Source of the DNA: an uncultured Fretibacterium sp.
Lineage (GTDB): Bacteria > Synergistota > Synergistia > Synergistales > Aminobacteriaceae
DNA: 15,329 nt
Assembly: GCA_937892105.1 (NCBI GenBank)
Contig: CALAUZ010000325.1
Coordinates: forward strand, 1-15,329
Direction of reading: 5' to 3'
Shown: positions 1 through 7,102 of the stretch, piece by piece
Layout: each line of letters starts with the position of its first letter
Position numbering within the stretch: position 1 is the first letter of the stretch
Made by a program: the position numbers and the translations under genes
The notes under the pieces: model-generated
The model's database searches: none
What the model saw: only the letters and a program-made list of their open reading frames with translations
Told to the model about the DNA's origin: nothing

Positions 1-55
1 TTACTTCTGACTTGGCTTCCGCTATATTTACTGCTTTCAAAATGTGCTGACTATA
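1..55 (+). mobile_element. 3' end of an IS630-family insertion sequence (cut by window edge)
   Basis: Bases 3-50 on the plus strand read as the last 15 codons of a transposase, ending TSDLASAIFTAFKMC and a TGA. This resembles the C-terminus of the IS630-family copy at 6249-7065, which ends LDNAISIAFKVW. Just after the stop, the sequence up to base 55, read on the minus strand, starts TATAGTCAGCACATTTTGAA. That matches the terminal inverted repeat of the 6244-7102 element at most positions, including the TATA end expected for TA-targeting elements. The element interrupts the coupling-protein gene at 56-532. The rest of the copy lies outside the window, so whether it is intact cannot be judged. 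Confidence 0.72.
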
Positions 56-532
56 TCGTGCGCTCCGTCCTTCTTTCGCGTCGGTTGGATTCCACCACAA
101 GACCTTATGACCGTTCTCATGCCGCCAGCCGGAAGTCAACGCCCAGTTCTCTCCCTTAATATCGAGTACCACTACCGAATGTTCCCACGATAAAAGCGTC
201 GGGATTACCAATCCTACGCCCTTTCCTGAACGATTCGGAGCTAATGCTATCACATGTTTCTTGACGTTATGACGCAAATAATATTGCTGACCGTCTTTCG
301 GATTTATCCAGCCTCCTACATAAACGCTTTTTCCTTTTTCGCCCTTTGGCGGTAACAATCCAGCTTCTCGTATCTGGTCAAGTTCCGCATATTGCGCAGA
401 GCCGTATAAATTCGCCGCGTCCTGCTTTACATTTTGATTACGTATAGTTACTGCGATTAAATCCCCTTTTTGTGAATATATTAACACTGCGATAGAATAA
501 TAATTATTCCATATATAATTAAGAGGTGAATA
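56..532 (-). pseudogene. Remnant of a VirD4/TraG-type type IV coupling protein
   Basis: The minus-strand frame is open from about 532 down to the IS630 end at 55. It contains LYGSAQYAELDQIREAGLLP, then YVGGW, a Walker A-like APNRSGKG and a Walker B-like VVVLDIKGENW, followed by KVLWWNP. This order is typical of TraG/VirD4 ATPases, which dock DNA substrates to conjugative type IV secretion channels. Intact members are roughly 600-700 residues with an N-terminal pair of membrane helices. Here only about 150 residues remain, the membrane region is missing, and no good ATG start exists (a GTG lies at 487). The 3' side is broken by the IS630 insertion. I read it as debris of an integrated conjugative element or plasmid, not a working gene. 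Confidence 0.75.
470..498 (+). promoter_or_regulatory. Candidate sigma-70 type promoter for the 540-6209 operon
   Basis: TTGTGA at 470-475 and TAGAAT at 493-498 are separated by 17 bases, the ideal spacing. They match the -35 and -10 consensus at 4/6 and 5/6 positions. Transcription would start near 505, ahead of the ribosome binding site AAGAGGTG at 521-528. The promoter lies inside the 5' part of the decayed coupling-protein gene. The call comes from pattern matching by eye only. Confidence 0.4.
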
Positions 533-539
533 TTAAATT

Positions 540-1247
540 ATGCCGGAAAAAAATATACCCGATGTGATACAGAACATACTCGACAAAAACAAAGGCTTCA
601 TGAAAGTGAAAGATATTCCCGCACTAATGAGCCTTGATATAAAGCGTCAGTTAGGTCTCAAAAGAAACTCCTCAGCGTCTGTCGTAATGAAGAAACTTGA
701 GAACATACTGGAGGACAGGTTCATATTCCGCAAGAAGGGAAGCACCCTCTATATCCTCACTCCCTCGCTGCCATCGGACATCGTACTGTCGTCGCTCCCT
801 ACGGACAAGCCCGTAAGCCCGAAAGTTCTCGCGAGAAGTCTGCCTTTCACCGCAACTGACTTCATGGAGATAATCAACGATCTCGTAAGCTCAGGCAGGG
901 CAAGAATAATCCTCAATGACAAACTAGCTGCCCGCATAATCGCAGCAACATCATCGCAAGATACCCCCGTTCAGCCTTTAGGGACGAATGAATACTCGCA
1001 GGAAAAATTCCGTTCTGCCTTTGAGGCTCTCGACAGGGGAAGAAGGTTTGTGCGTATATGCGACCTTCGGAGAAAATTAGGGTGGCCTCGTGAAATATTT
1101 GACGGAATGTTAAGGAGTTTGCGCGATGAGAGAGTGATAGACCTTCACACTCTTGACGCTTCGACGATGACAACAAATGATGTTGATGACAGCTTCGTTG
1201 ACGAAAACGGTTTCAGGAAAGGTTCGGTAACTTGGCATGTCAGATAA
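540..1247 (+). CDS. Winged-helix protein of unknown function, first gene of an ATPase/nuclease operon
   Basis: I do not recognise this 235-residue protein as a named family. It is soluble, with no signal peptide or membrane segment. It appears to be built of two or three winged-helix-like units, roughly residues 1-72, 74-140 and 148-235. The clearest wing is FIFRKKGSTLYILTP around residues 61-75, where a basic hairpin follows a helical stretch. Such folds usually bind DNA or mediate protein contacts. The ribosome binding site AAGAGGTG lies 11 bases before the ATG. The 3' end overlaps the ATPase gene by 11 bases, so the two are probably translationally coupled and act together. An adaptor or DNA-recognition role for the ATPase is inference from context. 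Confidence 0.72.
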   Translation: MPEKNIPDVIQNILDKNKGFMKVKDIPALMSLDIKRQLGLKRNSSASVVMKKLENILEDRFIFRKKGSTLYILTPSLPSDIVLSSLPTDKPVSPKVLARSLPFTATDFMEIINDLVSSGRARIILNDKLAARIIAATSSQDTPVQPLGTNEYSQEKFRSAFEALDRGRRFVRICDLRRKLGWPREIFDGMLRSLRDERVIDLHTLDASTMTTNDVDDSFVDENGFRKGSVTWHVR

Positions 1248-3204
1248 CAACTCAATACTTCGGAAACTCCGGGAAAATAACCCATTCTTGTCCAACGCTT
1301 CCCCTTTCCCATGGGACAACATGAACCCTGACTTGCAAAACCTCAACCGCAAAACATCAGACGAGATTGAACAGCTCATTCGCCAGAAACGGCTAAAGCC
1401 TGCCGTTCCGCTTGGAGGACTTATACTGGGTGAGGCAGGAGCAGGAAAAACTCACATGCTCACAAGAATACTGCGCAGATTAAGGGGCAATGCACAACTT
1501 GCTGTATTCGTGGCAGTAAGGGCATTCACAGACCCCGACAGCGTAACACAGCACCTTCTCTCTGAAATCTTCAACAGTCTAAGGCTCATACACAGCAACA
1601 ACCGTTCACAGTTCGACATGGTTGCGAGCGAATTTATGAACTCATACAGAGAACACAGGCGCAATGATGGTTTTGAAAGCATTGAAAGCCTTGACCCCCG
1701 CGTTTACATCAAGAAGGATATTCCCAATCTGGACAGAAACTTCCTGAAGTGTTTACTTCTGTATTTGTCCGCAGATGATGATGGAGTGAAGATAGATATT
1801 CTTGACTGGCTTCGTTCGGGGCTTGATGATGAGGATTCGTTGAGGCTTGGACTTCCTTCGAGAGATGTCGGTGCTATGACTGAGGCCAGACGCGAACAGG
1901 AGGCTGAGAACATACTAATCTCTCTCGGCCTTGCGTTAGGTTATGCGAAAGTCCCCATGATTATATGCTTTGACCAGCTCGACGGCATGAAGGACAAGGA
2001 GAAGCACAGAGACTTAATCACTGCTTGGGGAAACATAATAAGTCTCCTCATGAACGATTTGTCGGGGGTTCTTCCGCTATGTTTCCTGAAGGAACAGACA
2101 TGGAACGATGTATTCCTCCCCGTACTTGATGAAGCTGTTGTGCAGAGGCTCAAGAATAACGTTATGACAATGGAAACGTGTTCTGTGAAACAGGCAAGAC
2201 AGCTCATACATGACAGAATAGAGTCATCGTTCAAAGAGGGTGCTGAAGAAATATATAAATGGCTTGTATCAAGAGTGCCTGTAACTCAGGGAGCTTATCC
2301 GCGAGATGTCATAGAGCTTGCAAACAGAGTGATAACAAGTCAGGGCACTACGATTGACCCGGCAGAAGAAATACTCAGAACTATAGCGGGAGTATTCGGG
2401 GACGAGTACAAGAAAGTACAGTCCGTACCTGCTGCATGGCCGCCAAATGCAGATCATCTCAGGCTTGCCCTTGAAGTATGGCTGTCATCGCTGGAAGGTT
2501 TCACTGTCGCAAAAACATCGGGAAAGTACATAAGGCTGCAGGGTGTTCACGGGAACAGGAAATTCGCGTTCATCGTCATAACGTCAAAGGCACATGCAAC
2601 GGTCAGTGCTGCCCTGAAATGCGGAATGTCTTTCATGAAGGAATATCCCGGCGGTGAATGCTTCTACATCACTGAGGATAAGACGCACAAAAAAACATGG
2701 AAACAGGCTAATGAAAATCTCCGCTTATTCGAGGCTCAAGGCGGCCGCACAGTAATGCTGGGCAAGGAAACACGAACTAACTGGTACGCATTGACAGCTC
2801 TCATCAACAGGATAGACAATGGGGACGTGAACATATACACCACATCTTCACAGCCCAGACCCGCAACACGTGATGACATTCGCAATTTTGTCCGAACTCT
2901 GAGGCTCATAGAATCCGAAGCCGTAAAGTTCTCCCCTGTCTCTGTGAAATATGCCAATCCTTCCGGCAAGTCAGACCCCAAAGTGTACTATGACGATGAA
3001 ATTTTTGCCGGAACACTGAAGAGCATAATTACTGCCTCACCCATGAAAATTCTAGCGGTTGAGAAGGCGGCGGAATTATTATCACAGCGCGGAATAAGAG
3101 TAGGGCGCAACGAGGTATTATCGTTCGTGAAGAATAACGCTGGAATGTTTAAGACTTTCAGCTCGAAGAATGACATACTCCTTACAATGCCTGAAAAGAA
3201 ATAA
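1237..3204 (+). CDS. Large P-loop ATPase with C-terminal winged helix, possible defence or DNA-processing motor
   Basis: This is a 655-residue soluble protein. Walker A is GEAGAGKT at residues 65-72 and Walker B is PMIICFDQLDG around 240-250. A hydrophobic strand LPLCFLKEQTW near 280-289 could be a sensor segment. The layout resembles AAA+ proteins of the ORC/Cdc6-like and BREX-ATPase type, but I cannot assign a family. Residues about 405-520 form a separate alpha/beta region of uncertain fold. The C-terminus, about 580-655, looks like a winged helix. The gene overlaps the upstream winged-helix gene by 11 bases and is followed three bases later by the nuclease gene. An ATP-driven motor or switch working with the nuclease is the simplest reading, but it is an inference. 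Confidence 0.75.
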   Translation: MSDNNSILRKLRENNPFLSNASPFPWDNMNPDLQNLNRKTSDEIEQLIRQKRLKPAVPLGGLILGEAGAGKTHMLTRILRRLRGNAQLAVFVAVRAFTDPDSVTQHLLSEIFNSLRLIHSNNRSQFDMVASEFMNSYREHRRNDGFESIESLDPRVYIKKDIPNLDRNFLKCLLLYLSADDDGVKIDILDWLRSGLDDEDSLRLGLPSRDVGAMTEARREQEAENILISLGLALGYAKVPMIICFDQLDGMKDKEKHRDLITAWGNIISLLMNDLSGVLPLCFLKEQTWNDVFLPVLDEAVVQRLKNNVMTMETCSVKQARQLIHDRIESSFKEGAEEIYKWLVSRVPVTQGAYPRDVIELANRVITSQGTTIDPAEEILRTIAGVFGDEYKKVQSVPAAWPPNADHLRLALEVWLSSLEGFTVAKTSGKYIRLQGVHGNRKFAFIVITSKAHATVSAALKCGMSFMKEYPGGECFYITEDKTHKKTWKQANENLRLFEAQGGRTVMLGKETRTNWYALTALINRIDNGDVNIYTTSSQPRPATRDDIRNFVRTLRLIESEAVKFSPVSVKYANPSGKSDPKVYYDDEIFAGTLKSIITASPMKILAVEKAAELLSQRGIRVGRNEVLSFVKNNAGMFKTFSSKNDILLTMPEKK

Positions 3205-3207
3205 ATA

Positions 3208-4797
3208 ATGGGCAGAGTATGCTACACTACAGTAAGCGACATAGTATTATGCCAGAGATGTCCGGCTCTCTTAGCGTACAGCCTCCACAAAGGGGAAAAA
3301 TACGCTTGGACTGTCGGCATTAAGGGCAACGGTTCAGCATATGGCTCAATATTCCACAAGAACATAGCGCAGGTGTTCTTCGAGGCAGCGTCAAACCCAC
3401 GAAACGCCCTTCACAGAAAGACAGCGGCTTCAATCGCAGGAGGCACAGAGACACTTGAAGCTATGGTGCGTGAAAACATATTCCTTCCGTTTGTTGCGTC
3501 AAGTTCGGAAGGTCTCACAGCGGGTCAGGTAATGGCGATGGCGAGGGGCGTAACCGTATGGGTTCATGCGATGTCGGAGTTCTTCAGGTGCATACCGTCA
3601 TTACTTCGCTGGCCTGAAGGTAATATGCAGACAGTGTTCATTCCGCCGGAACAGAAGTTGCAGGCAGGGTACAGTTTTCATGATGGGAACAGTCTTATGG
3701 TTACGGGGTGTTATGACGCGCTGATGTTCAACCCTGACAGGGCGGAAGCGAGGCTGTTTGAGTTCAAGGGGTATATGAAAAGCGATATTGCTGTTCCGTT
3801 GTCGCAGAGCCTGATATATTCGTGGCTCATATGGAAGCATACCGGGATAGTGCCATCGGTTGAGATAATATACCTTGATGATGAAGACAGAGTGCCGGAC
3901 GTATTCAGTTCCGAAAGTGTAATGTCGATGATAAAGTCAGGATTGCCGGGATTGTTTTTCTCGGCGTTCAATGTAATAGCATCGAGGGAGATACCGGAAA
4001 TTTTGCGAGATGATAAGTTATGTTCAGTGTGCAAATTCAGGAGGAAATGCAAAGACGACTGGGGGAATGCAGGAATGAGACGGAGACGTGGAGCTTCGTT
4101 GCTGAACGTGATGGTGTTCATGCTGTTTGCTGTTATGGTTACGGCGCAGGTATTTTTCTTCACAAAGACTTCGATGGAAGAAATTGTTGAGGAACGGGAG
4201 ATTATGAGTTACAGGCTTATGCTTGATGAACTTGTTGAAGTGGCGGAAAATGCTTTAAGTAGGAATGACATTTACACTCAGAATAATATCACACACTCAG
4301 AAGACCAAAAAGCAACATACCAGGAATTTTTCGAGAATACTCAGGCTTTGAAGAAAATTCCCCATGCCGGACTGAATGATACATGGGAGAAATGGGAGAA
4401 GCCTGCGGAATGGAATGCTATCTATAATGTCAGCATTCATGACCTAGATTACACGTTCAAGAATGATAATACTAAGAAATGGCAAAACAATGACAGAGAG
4501 AACTGGTCGAAGCTCTACAGCGGTAAAAATATGTACAAGAAGGTTTTTGCGGCTGTGCCTCCCGACACGAGAACAACTCAAACACTTTCATCTGATGGTG
4601 TAAGCAGCGTTGACGTAACTGAAGTCGTGAGCAGATACTATCTCGTAAGGGCACGTGTTGACCTTCCAGCAGACAAATTTTACGGCAGAAATCTCATGTA
4701 TCAGGTGTTAGTCAGACGCAGCGATGATGTAGAAATTCCGACACCGCCCACTCCGCGCAAAGTTGAGACACTCTCATTCCAGGAGGTATGGTACTGA
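3208..4797 (+). CDS. Cas4/RecB-like PD-(D/E)XK nuclease fused to a type IV prepilin-like membrane domain
   Basis: This is one uninterrupted frame of 529 residues with two parts. Residues 1-289 carry a complete Cas4/RecB-type nuclease signature: C15, H50 in GSIFHK, D170 in GCYDALM, E185 and K187 in FEFKG, Q200 and Y204 in QSLIY, and a C-terminal cluster C272, C275, C281. C15 plus the three late cysteines fit the 4Fe-4S ligand pattern of Cas4 and AddB. Residues 290-529 begin MRRRRGASLLNVMVFMLFAV, a basic leader, a glycine, then one hydrophobic helix. This is the class III prepilin layout, but with Ala instead of Phe at +1 and Asn instead of Glu at +5. A mainly polar extracytoplasmic domain follows. 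The gene ends overlapping the PilM-PilN start. The fusion would hold the nuclease at the cytoplasmic membrane face, unless the pilin half starts separately at 4075. Confidence 0.8.
   Translation: MGRVCYTTVSDIVLCQRCPALLAYSLHKGEKYAWTVGIKGNGSAYGSIFHKNIAQVFFEAASNPRNALHRKTAASIAGGTETLEAMVRENIFLPFVASSSEGLTAGQVMAMARGVTVWVHAMSEFFRCIPSLLRWPEGNMQTVFIPPEQKLQAGYSFHDGNSLMVTGCYDALMFNPDRAEARLFEFKGYMKSDIAVPLSQSLIYSWLIWKHTGIVPSVEIIYLDDEDRVPDVFSSESVMSMIKSGLPGLFFSAFNVIASREIPEILRDDKLCSVCKFRRKCKDDWGNAGMRRRRGASLLNVMVFMLFAVMVTAQVFFFTKTSMEEIVEEREIMSYRLMLDELVEVAENALSRNDIYTQNNITHSEDQKATYQEFFENTQALKKIPHAGLNDTWEKWEKPAEWNAIYNVSIHDLDYTFKNDNTKKWQNNDRENWSKLYSGKNMYKKVFAAVPPDTRTTQTLSSDGVSSVDVTEVVSRYYLVRARVDLPADKFYGRNLMYQVLVRRSDDVEIPTPPTPRKVETLSFQEVWY
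4061..4077 (+). promoter_or_regulatory. Possible internal ribosome binding site and start for a separate prepilin-like protein
   Basis: The purine run GGGGG at 4061-4065 lies nine bases before an in-frame ATG at 4075, exactly where the prepilin-like leader MRRRRG begins. Translation from here would give a 240-residue pseudopilin-like protein without the nuclease. No stop codon separates the two halves, so readthrough would still give the fusion. Dual translation is an inference from spacing. Confidence 0.35.
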
Positions 4798-6209
4798 TGG
4801 CATTTGGTGCAGGCAAAAAGATTATCCAGAAGAATTACTCTGGCCTCGCAATACAAGATGATTTCCTCTACTTTATCGAAGTTGACGAAAACGGAGAAGC
4901 AACCCGCAAAGCCAACGCTGCTCTATCGGAAGGCTGTATTGTGAACGGAACAATAAAGAATTTCGCCATGCTTGAGGAAGGCTTCAAGGCACTCCAGCGA
5001 AAGACCGGCAAAATTCGCCAGCCCGTAACCATAGGGCTTCCCTACGGCGACACTGTTATACGAAGGCCAATATCATTCCCGCGAATGAGCATTGAGGACA
5101 TCAGAAGTACTCTTGACCTGAACTTTGAGGAATATTTCACGTCAAGGGCCGATACTATATTCGATGCCGTAATCATCAGGACACCTTCAGACGCTAACGA
5201 CAAGGATAAAGTCTCAGTCCTTGCTGTAACCGCAAAGAAATCCCTAGTTGACAGGATACTCGATGCTGCCAAGAAAGCGGACATTCCAGCAGGAGCAGTA
5301 GAGCCTGTAAATTTCGCCATGCTTCGTTCAGTGCGTGAGACGAGAGAGGGTATGTGCATATTTGCCGACAGCCACAACATAATCGCTACATGGGAAGGGC
5401 ACGGAATATTCTACAGAACCGCCGGTAACATGAACAACTTTCAGGATATACTGAATACAGTTCAATTCCTGAGAACGCAGTACAGGCACGCCGAACTGAG
5501 CAAGATAATACTCGCCGGACTTGACTTTCAGATAAACACAGACTCCGGAATGAGCATAGTCAATATATCCGATCCGTATTATGCTGCGATGGGGCTTGCA
5601 ATGCGTGAAGGGCCGGAGGAAGGTCTTGACCTCAGACCATCTGAATATGTCGAGCTTGAACGCAGACGTTACTCCTTCAACCCCAACAGGCTGATATTAT
5701 GGATACTTTTGGGCGGCTTCCTGATGATGTCTGTGGGTACGATATCCTATGCTTTTGTAACGATGTACAGCCTAGAACAACAGATAGACGATATGCGGGA
5801 TAATGTAAATTCACTGACGATACGGAGACAGGCACTTGAACGCCAGAACTCGGAACTTGAGAACGCAAGGCGGCATACTGAAAAGATAATAGACTTCATA
5901 AAGGGTGATATTCCTGTACTTGAGGTACTGAATGCGCTTGAAGTGAACCAGGCGGCAGGGATAAAGTATGACAATGCGGATTTTACGAGGGGGCCTCTTG
6001 GCGGTGTAAATGTTGTTGTTGACGGGAAGGCGGCAGATGACAGGGCAGTTATAACGATGACTACGGGACTGAAGGAGAGCGGAATATTTGACAGTGTAAC
6101 GCTTCCATTTTCGCAGAAGGATCAGTTACAGCGCATAGTGTTCAAACTTGTTCTAAGGGTGAAAGATATAATTGTTGCTGGAGGAGGTACAAGAGGACAT
6201 GGGAAGTGA
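4797..6209 (+). CDS. PilM-PilN fusion, type IV pilus inner-membrane assembly platform protein
   Basis: The first 280 residues or so read as a PilM-type actin-like ATPase. Conserved stretches include the IGLPYGDTVIRRPISFPRM region and a late DPYYAAMGLAMR segment. At about residue 278 comes LDLRPSEY, the typical beginning of PilN, then one membrane helix near 298-323, a coiled coil near 325-367, and the periplasmic PilN fold. PilM and PilN are separate in most pilus systems, where PilM binds the cytoplasmic tail of PilN. Here they are covalently joined. I chose the ATG at 4797 because GGAGG at 4782-4786 is ten bases away and the start overlaps the upstream stop as TGATG. An ATG at 4788 is only one base from that site. 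The stop codon coincides with the edge of a mobile-element end, so the natural C-terminus may differ slightly. Confidence 0.85.
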   Translation: MAFGAGKKIIQKNYSGLAIQDDFLYFIEVDENGEATRKANAALSEGCIVNGTIKNFAMLEEGFKALQRKTGKIRQPVTIGLPYGDTVIRRPISFPRMSIEDIRSTLDLNFEEYFTSRADTIFDAVIIRTPSDANDKDKVSVLAVTAKKSLVDRILDAAKKADIPAGAVEPVNFAMLRSVRETREGMCIFADSHNIIATWEGHGIFYRTAGNMNNFQDILNTVQFLRTQYRHAELSKIILAGLDFQINTDSGMSIVNISDPYYAAMGLAMREGPEEGLDLRPSEYVELERRRYSFNPNRLILWILLGGFLMMSVGTISYAFVTMYSLEQQIDDMRDNVNSLTIRRQALERQNSELENARRHTEKIIDFIKGDIPVLEVLNALEVNQAAGIKYDNADFTRGPLGGVNVVVDGKAADDRAVITMTTGLKESGIFDSVTLPFSQKDQLQRIVFKLVLRVKDIIVAGGGTRGHGK

Positions 6210-6243
6210 CATACTCCCCACGCCTAAAGGCGGGGGATTCTGG
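6207..6243 (-). mobile_element. Solo IS200/IS605-type right-end hairpin
   Basis: Bases 6214-6238 form a strong imperfect hairpin: CCCC and CGCC pair with GGCG and GGGG around a TAAA loop, with one bulged A. The flanks read GTGACATACTCCCC on one side and GGGGGATTC on the other. Read on the minus strand this is GAATCCCC, the stem, then GGGGAGTATGTCAC, a layout I know from right ends of IS200/IS605 elements, downstream of tnpB or tnpA. No tnpB reading frame is present. The same hairpin could pass for a terminator, but the conserved flanks favour a transposon end. Confidence 0.65.
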
Positions 6244-6264
6244 TATAGTTACCACACTTTAAAA
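6244..6264 (+). repeat. Left terminal inverted repeat of the IS630-family element
   Basis: It pairs with 7082-7102 in inverted orientation and resembles the element end at 35-55. The outermost bases are TATA, which would include the TA target. Confidence 0.6.
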
Positions 6265-7065
6265 GCAATAGATATTGCATTATCTAAATTTTTACATGTA
6301 ACTAAATAATCTGCTACTTTTTTCTTGAGCCAATCGGGTTCAATTCAGGTGAATATGGTGGAAGAAACATTACTTGTCGGTCAGTATCACTGGATAATAT
6401 ATTCAGTTGTTTCTTCCTGTGAAATGAAGCGTTATCCATGATTATCACAGCTCCTTCGGGGGAAGCTGGCAACAGATGTTTGGCAAAACATTCTTCAAAT
6501 AACATTGCTTTCATTACACCTGTAAATTGAAGCGGTGATAATATTTCTCTACCATTTTGCCAGGCTACTATACTTACTCTTTCAATTTTGCGCTCTCTTA
6601 CTTCTCCATATACTTTTTCTCCCCGCAACGCTCGACCTTTTTGCCGTATAAAATACTTGTCAAGCCCTGTCTCATCTACATATACAATTTTTCTTCTTGG
6701 GACATTGTTCTTCTTAAATAAGTTTTCTTGCACTTGTAAGGGGTTCTGCTCACTATACCTTGTGGTCTTTTTTTCGCCTTATCTTTAACTTCTTTAACGC
6801 TTTACGAATACCTGCCTCGCTACAGTTAAACACCTCTGCTATTTCTCGTCAATAATCATCGGGATTAGACTTTATATGTTCTCTTAATTTTCCTACATGA
6901 TCGCTTTACTGCATGGTTCTTTAAATTTCCCTCTTCCCGCAGTTGCCTTTCCCTTTTGCTAATCGTTATTATTGCTACCTTGAACACTTTACTCGTTTGT
7001 TCTAGCTTATGTTCCTCTTGACTATATTCTAATGTCCGCTTTCTATACCTTTCATCGTAACTCAT
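6249..7065 (-). pseudogene. IS630-family DDE transposase, inactivated by frameshifts and a stop
   Basis: The N-terminal helix-turn-helix part begins MSYDERYRKRTLEYSQEEHK at 7065. A frameshift follows near 6890-6900. A TGA at 6849-6851 interrupts DDY-REIAEVF, where a leucine codon is expected. Another frameshift lies near 6745-6755. The DDE core then runs through YVDETG, IIMDNASFH and LPPYSPELNPI. After NPI the expected glutamate, the third catalytic acid, is gone: a small deletion shifts the frame, and the tail resumes as WLKKKVADYLVTCKNLDNA and ends at the TAA at 6249-6251. With at least three frame changes, a nonsense codon and a missing catalytic residue, no active protein can be made. Confidence 0.8.
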
Positions 7066-7081
7066 TATTTTGTTTTACTCT

Positions 7082-7102
7082 TTTTTAGGTGCGTTGACTA
7101 TA
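7082..7102 (-). repeat. Right terminal inverted repeat of the IS630-family element
   Basis: It is the inverted partner of 6244-6264, with about 15 of 21 bases shared. Its outer TATA borders the Y1 transposase fragment. Confidence 0.6.

Larger units (their letters stand above)
6244..7102 (-). mobile_element. Decayed IS630-family element with terminal inverted repeats
   Basis: The two ends are imperfect inverted repeats of about 21 bases. The left end reads TATAGTTACCACACTTTAAA from 6244, and the right end, on the opposite strand from 7102, reads TATAGTCAACGCACCTAAAA. They agree at about 15 of 21 positions. Both carry the TA ends expected for IS630/Tc1-type insertion at TA. The 859-base length is short for this family because the transposase inside has lost sequence. 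It sits between the IS200/IS605 right end and a Y1 transposase fragment, so it probably inserted into an older element. Confidence 0.72.

Noticed and set aside
3208..4074. Nuclease as part of a CRISPR-Cas locus
   Set aside because: Cas4-like residues are present, but no repeats, cas1, cas2 or other cas genes occur in the window.
3711..4163. Minus-strand frame of 150 residues inside the nuclease-pilin gene
   Set aside because: Antisense shadow; the plus strand carries a full nuclease signature over the same bases.
6214..6238. Hairpin after pilMN as an intrinsic terminator
   Set aside because: The stem is strong, but no T-run follows, and the flanking GTGACATAC and GGATTC are typical of IS200/IS605 ends.
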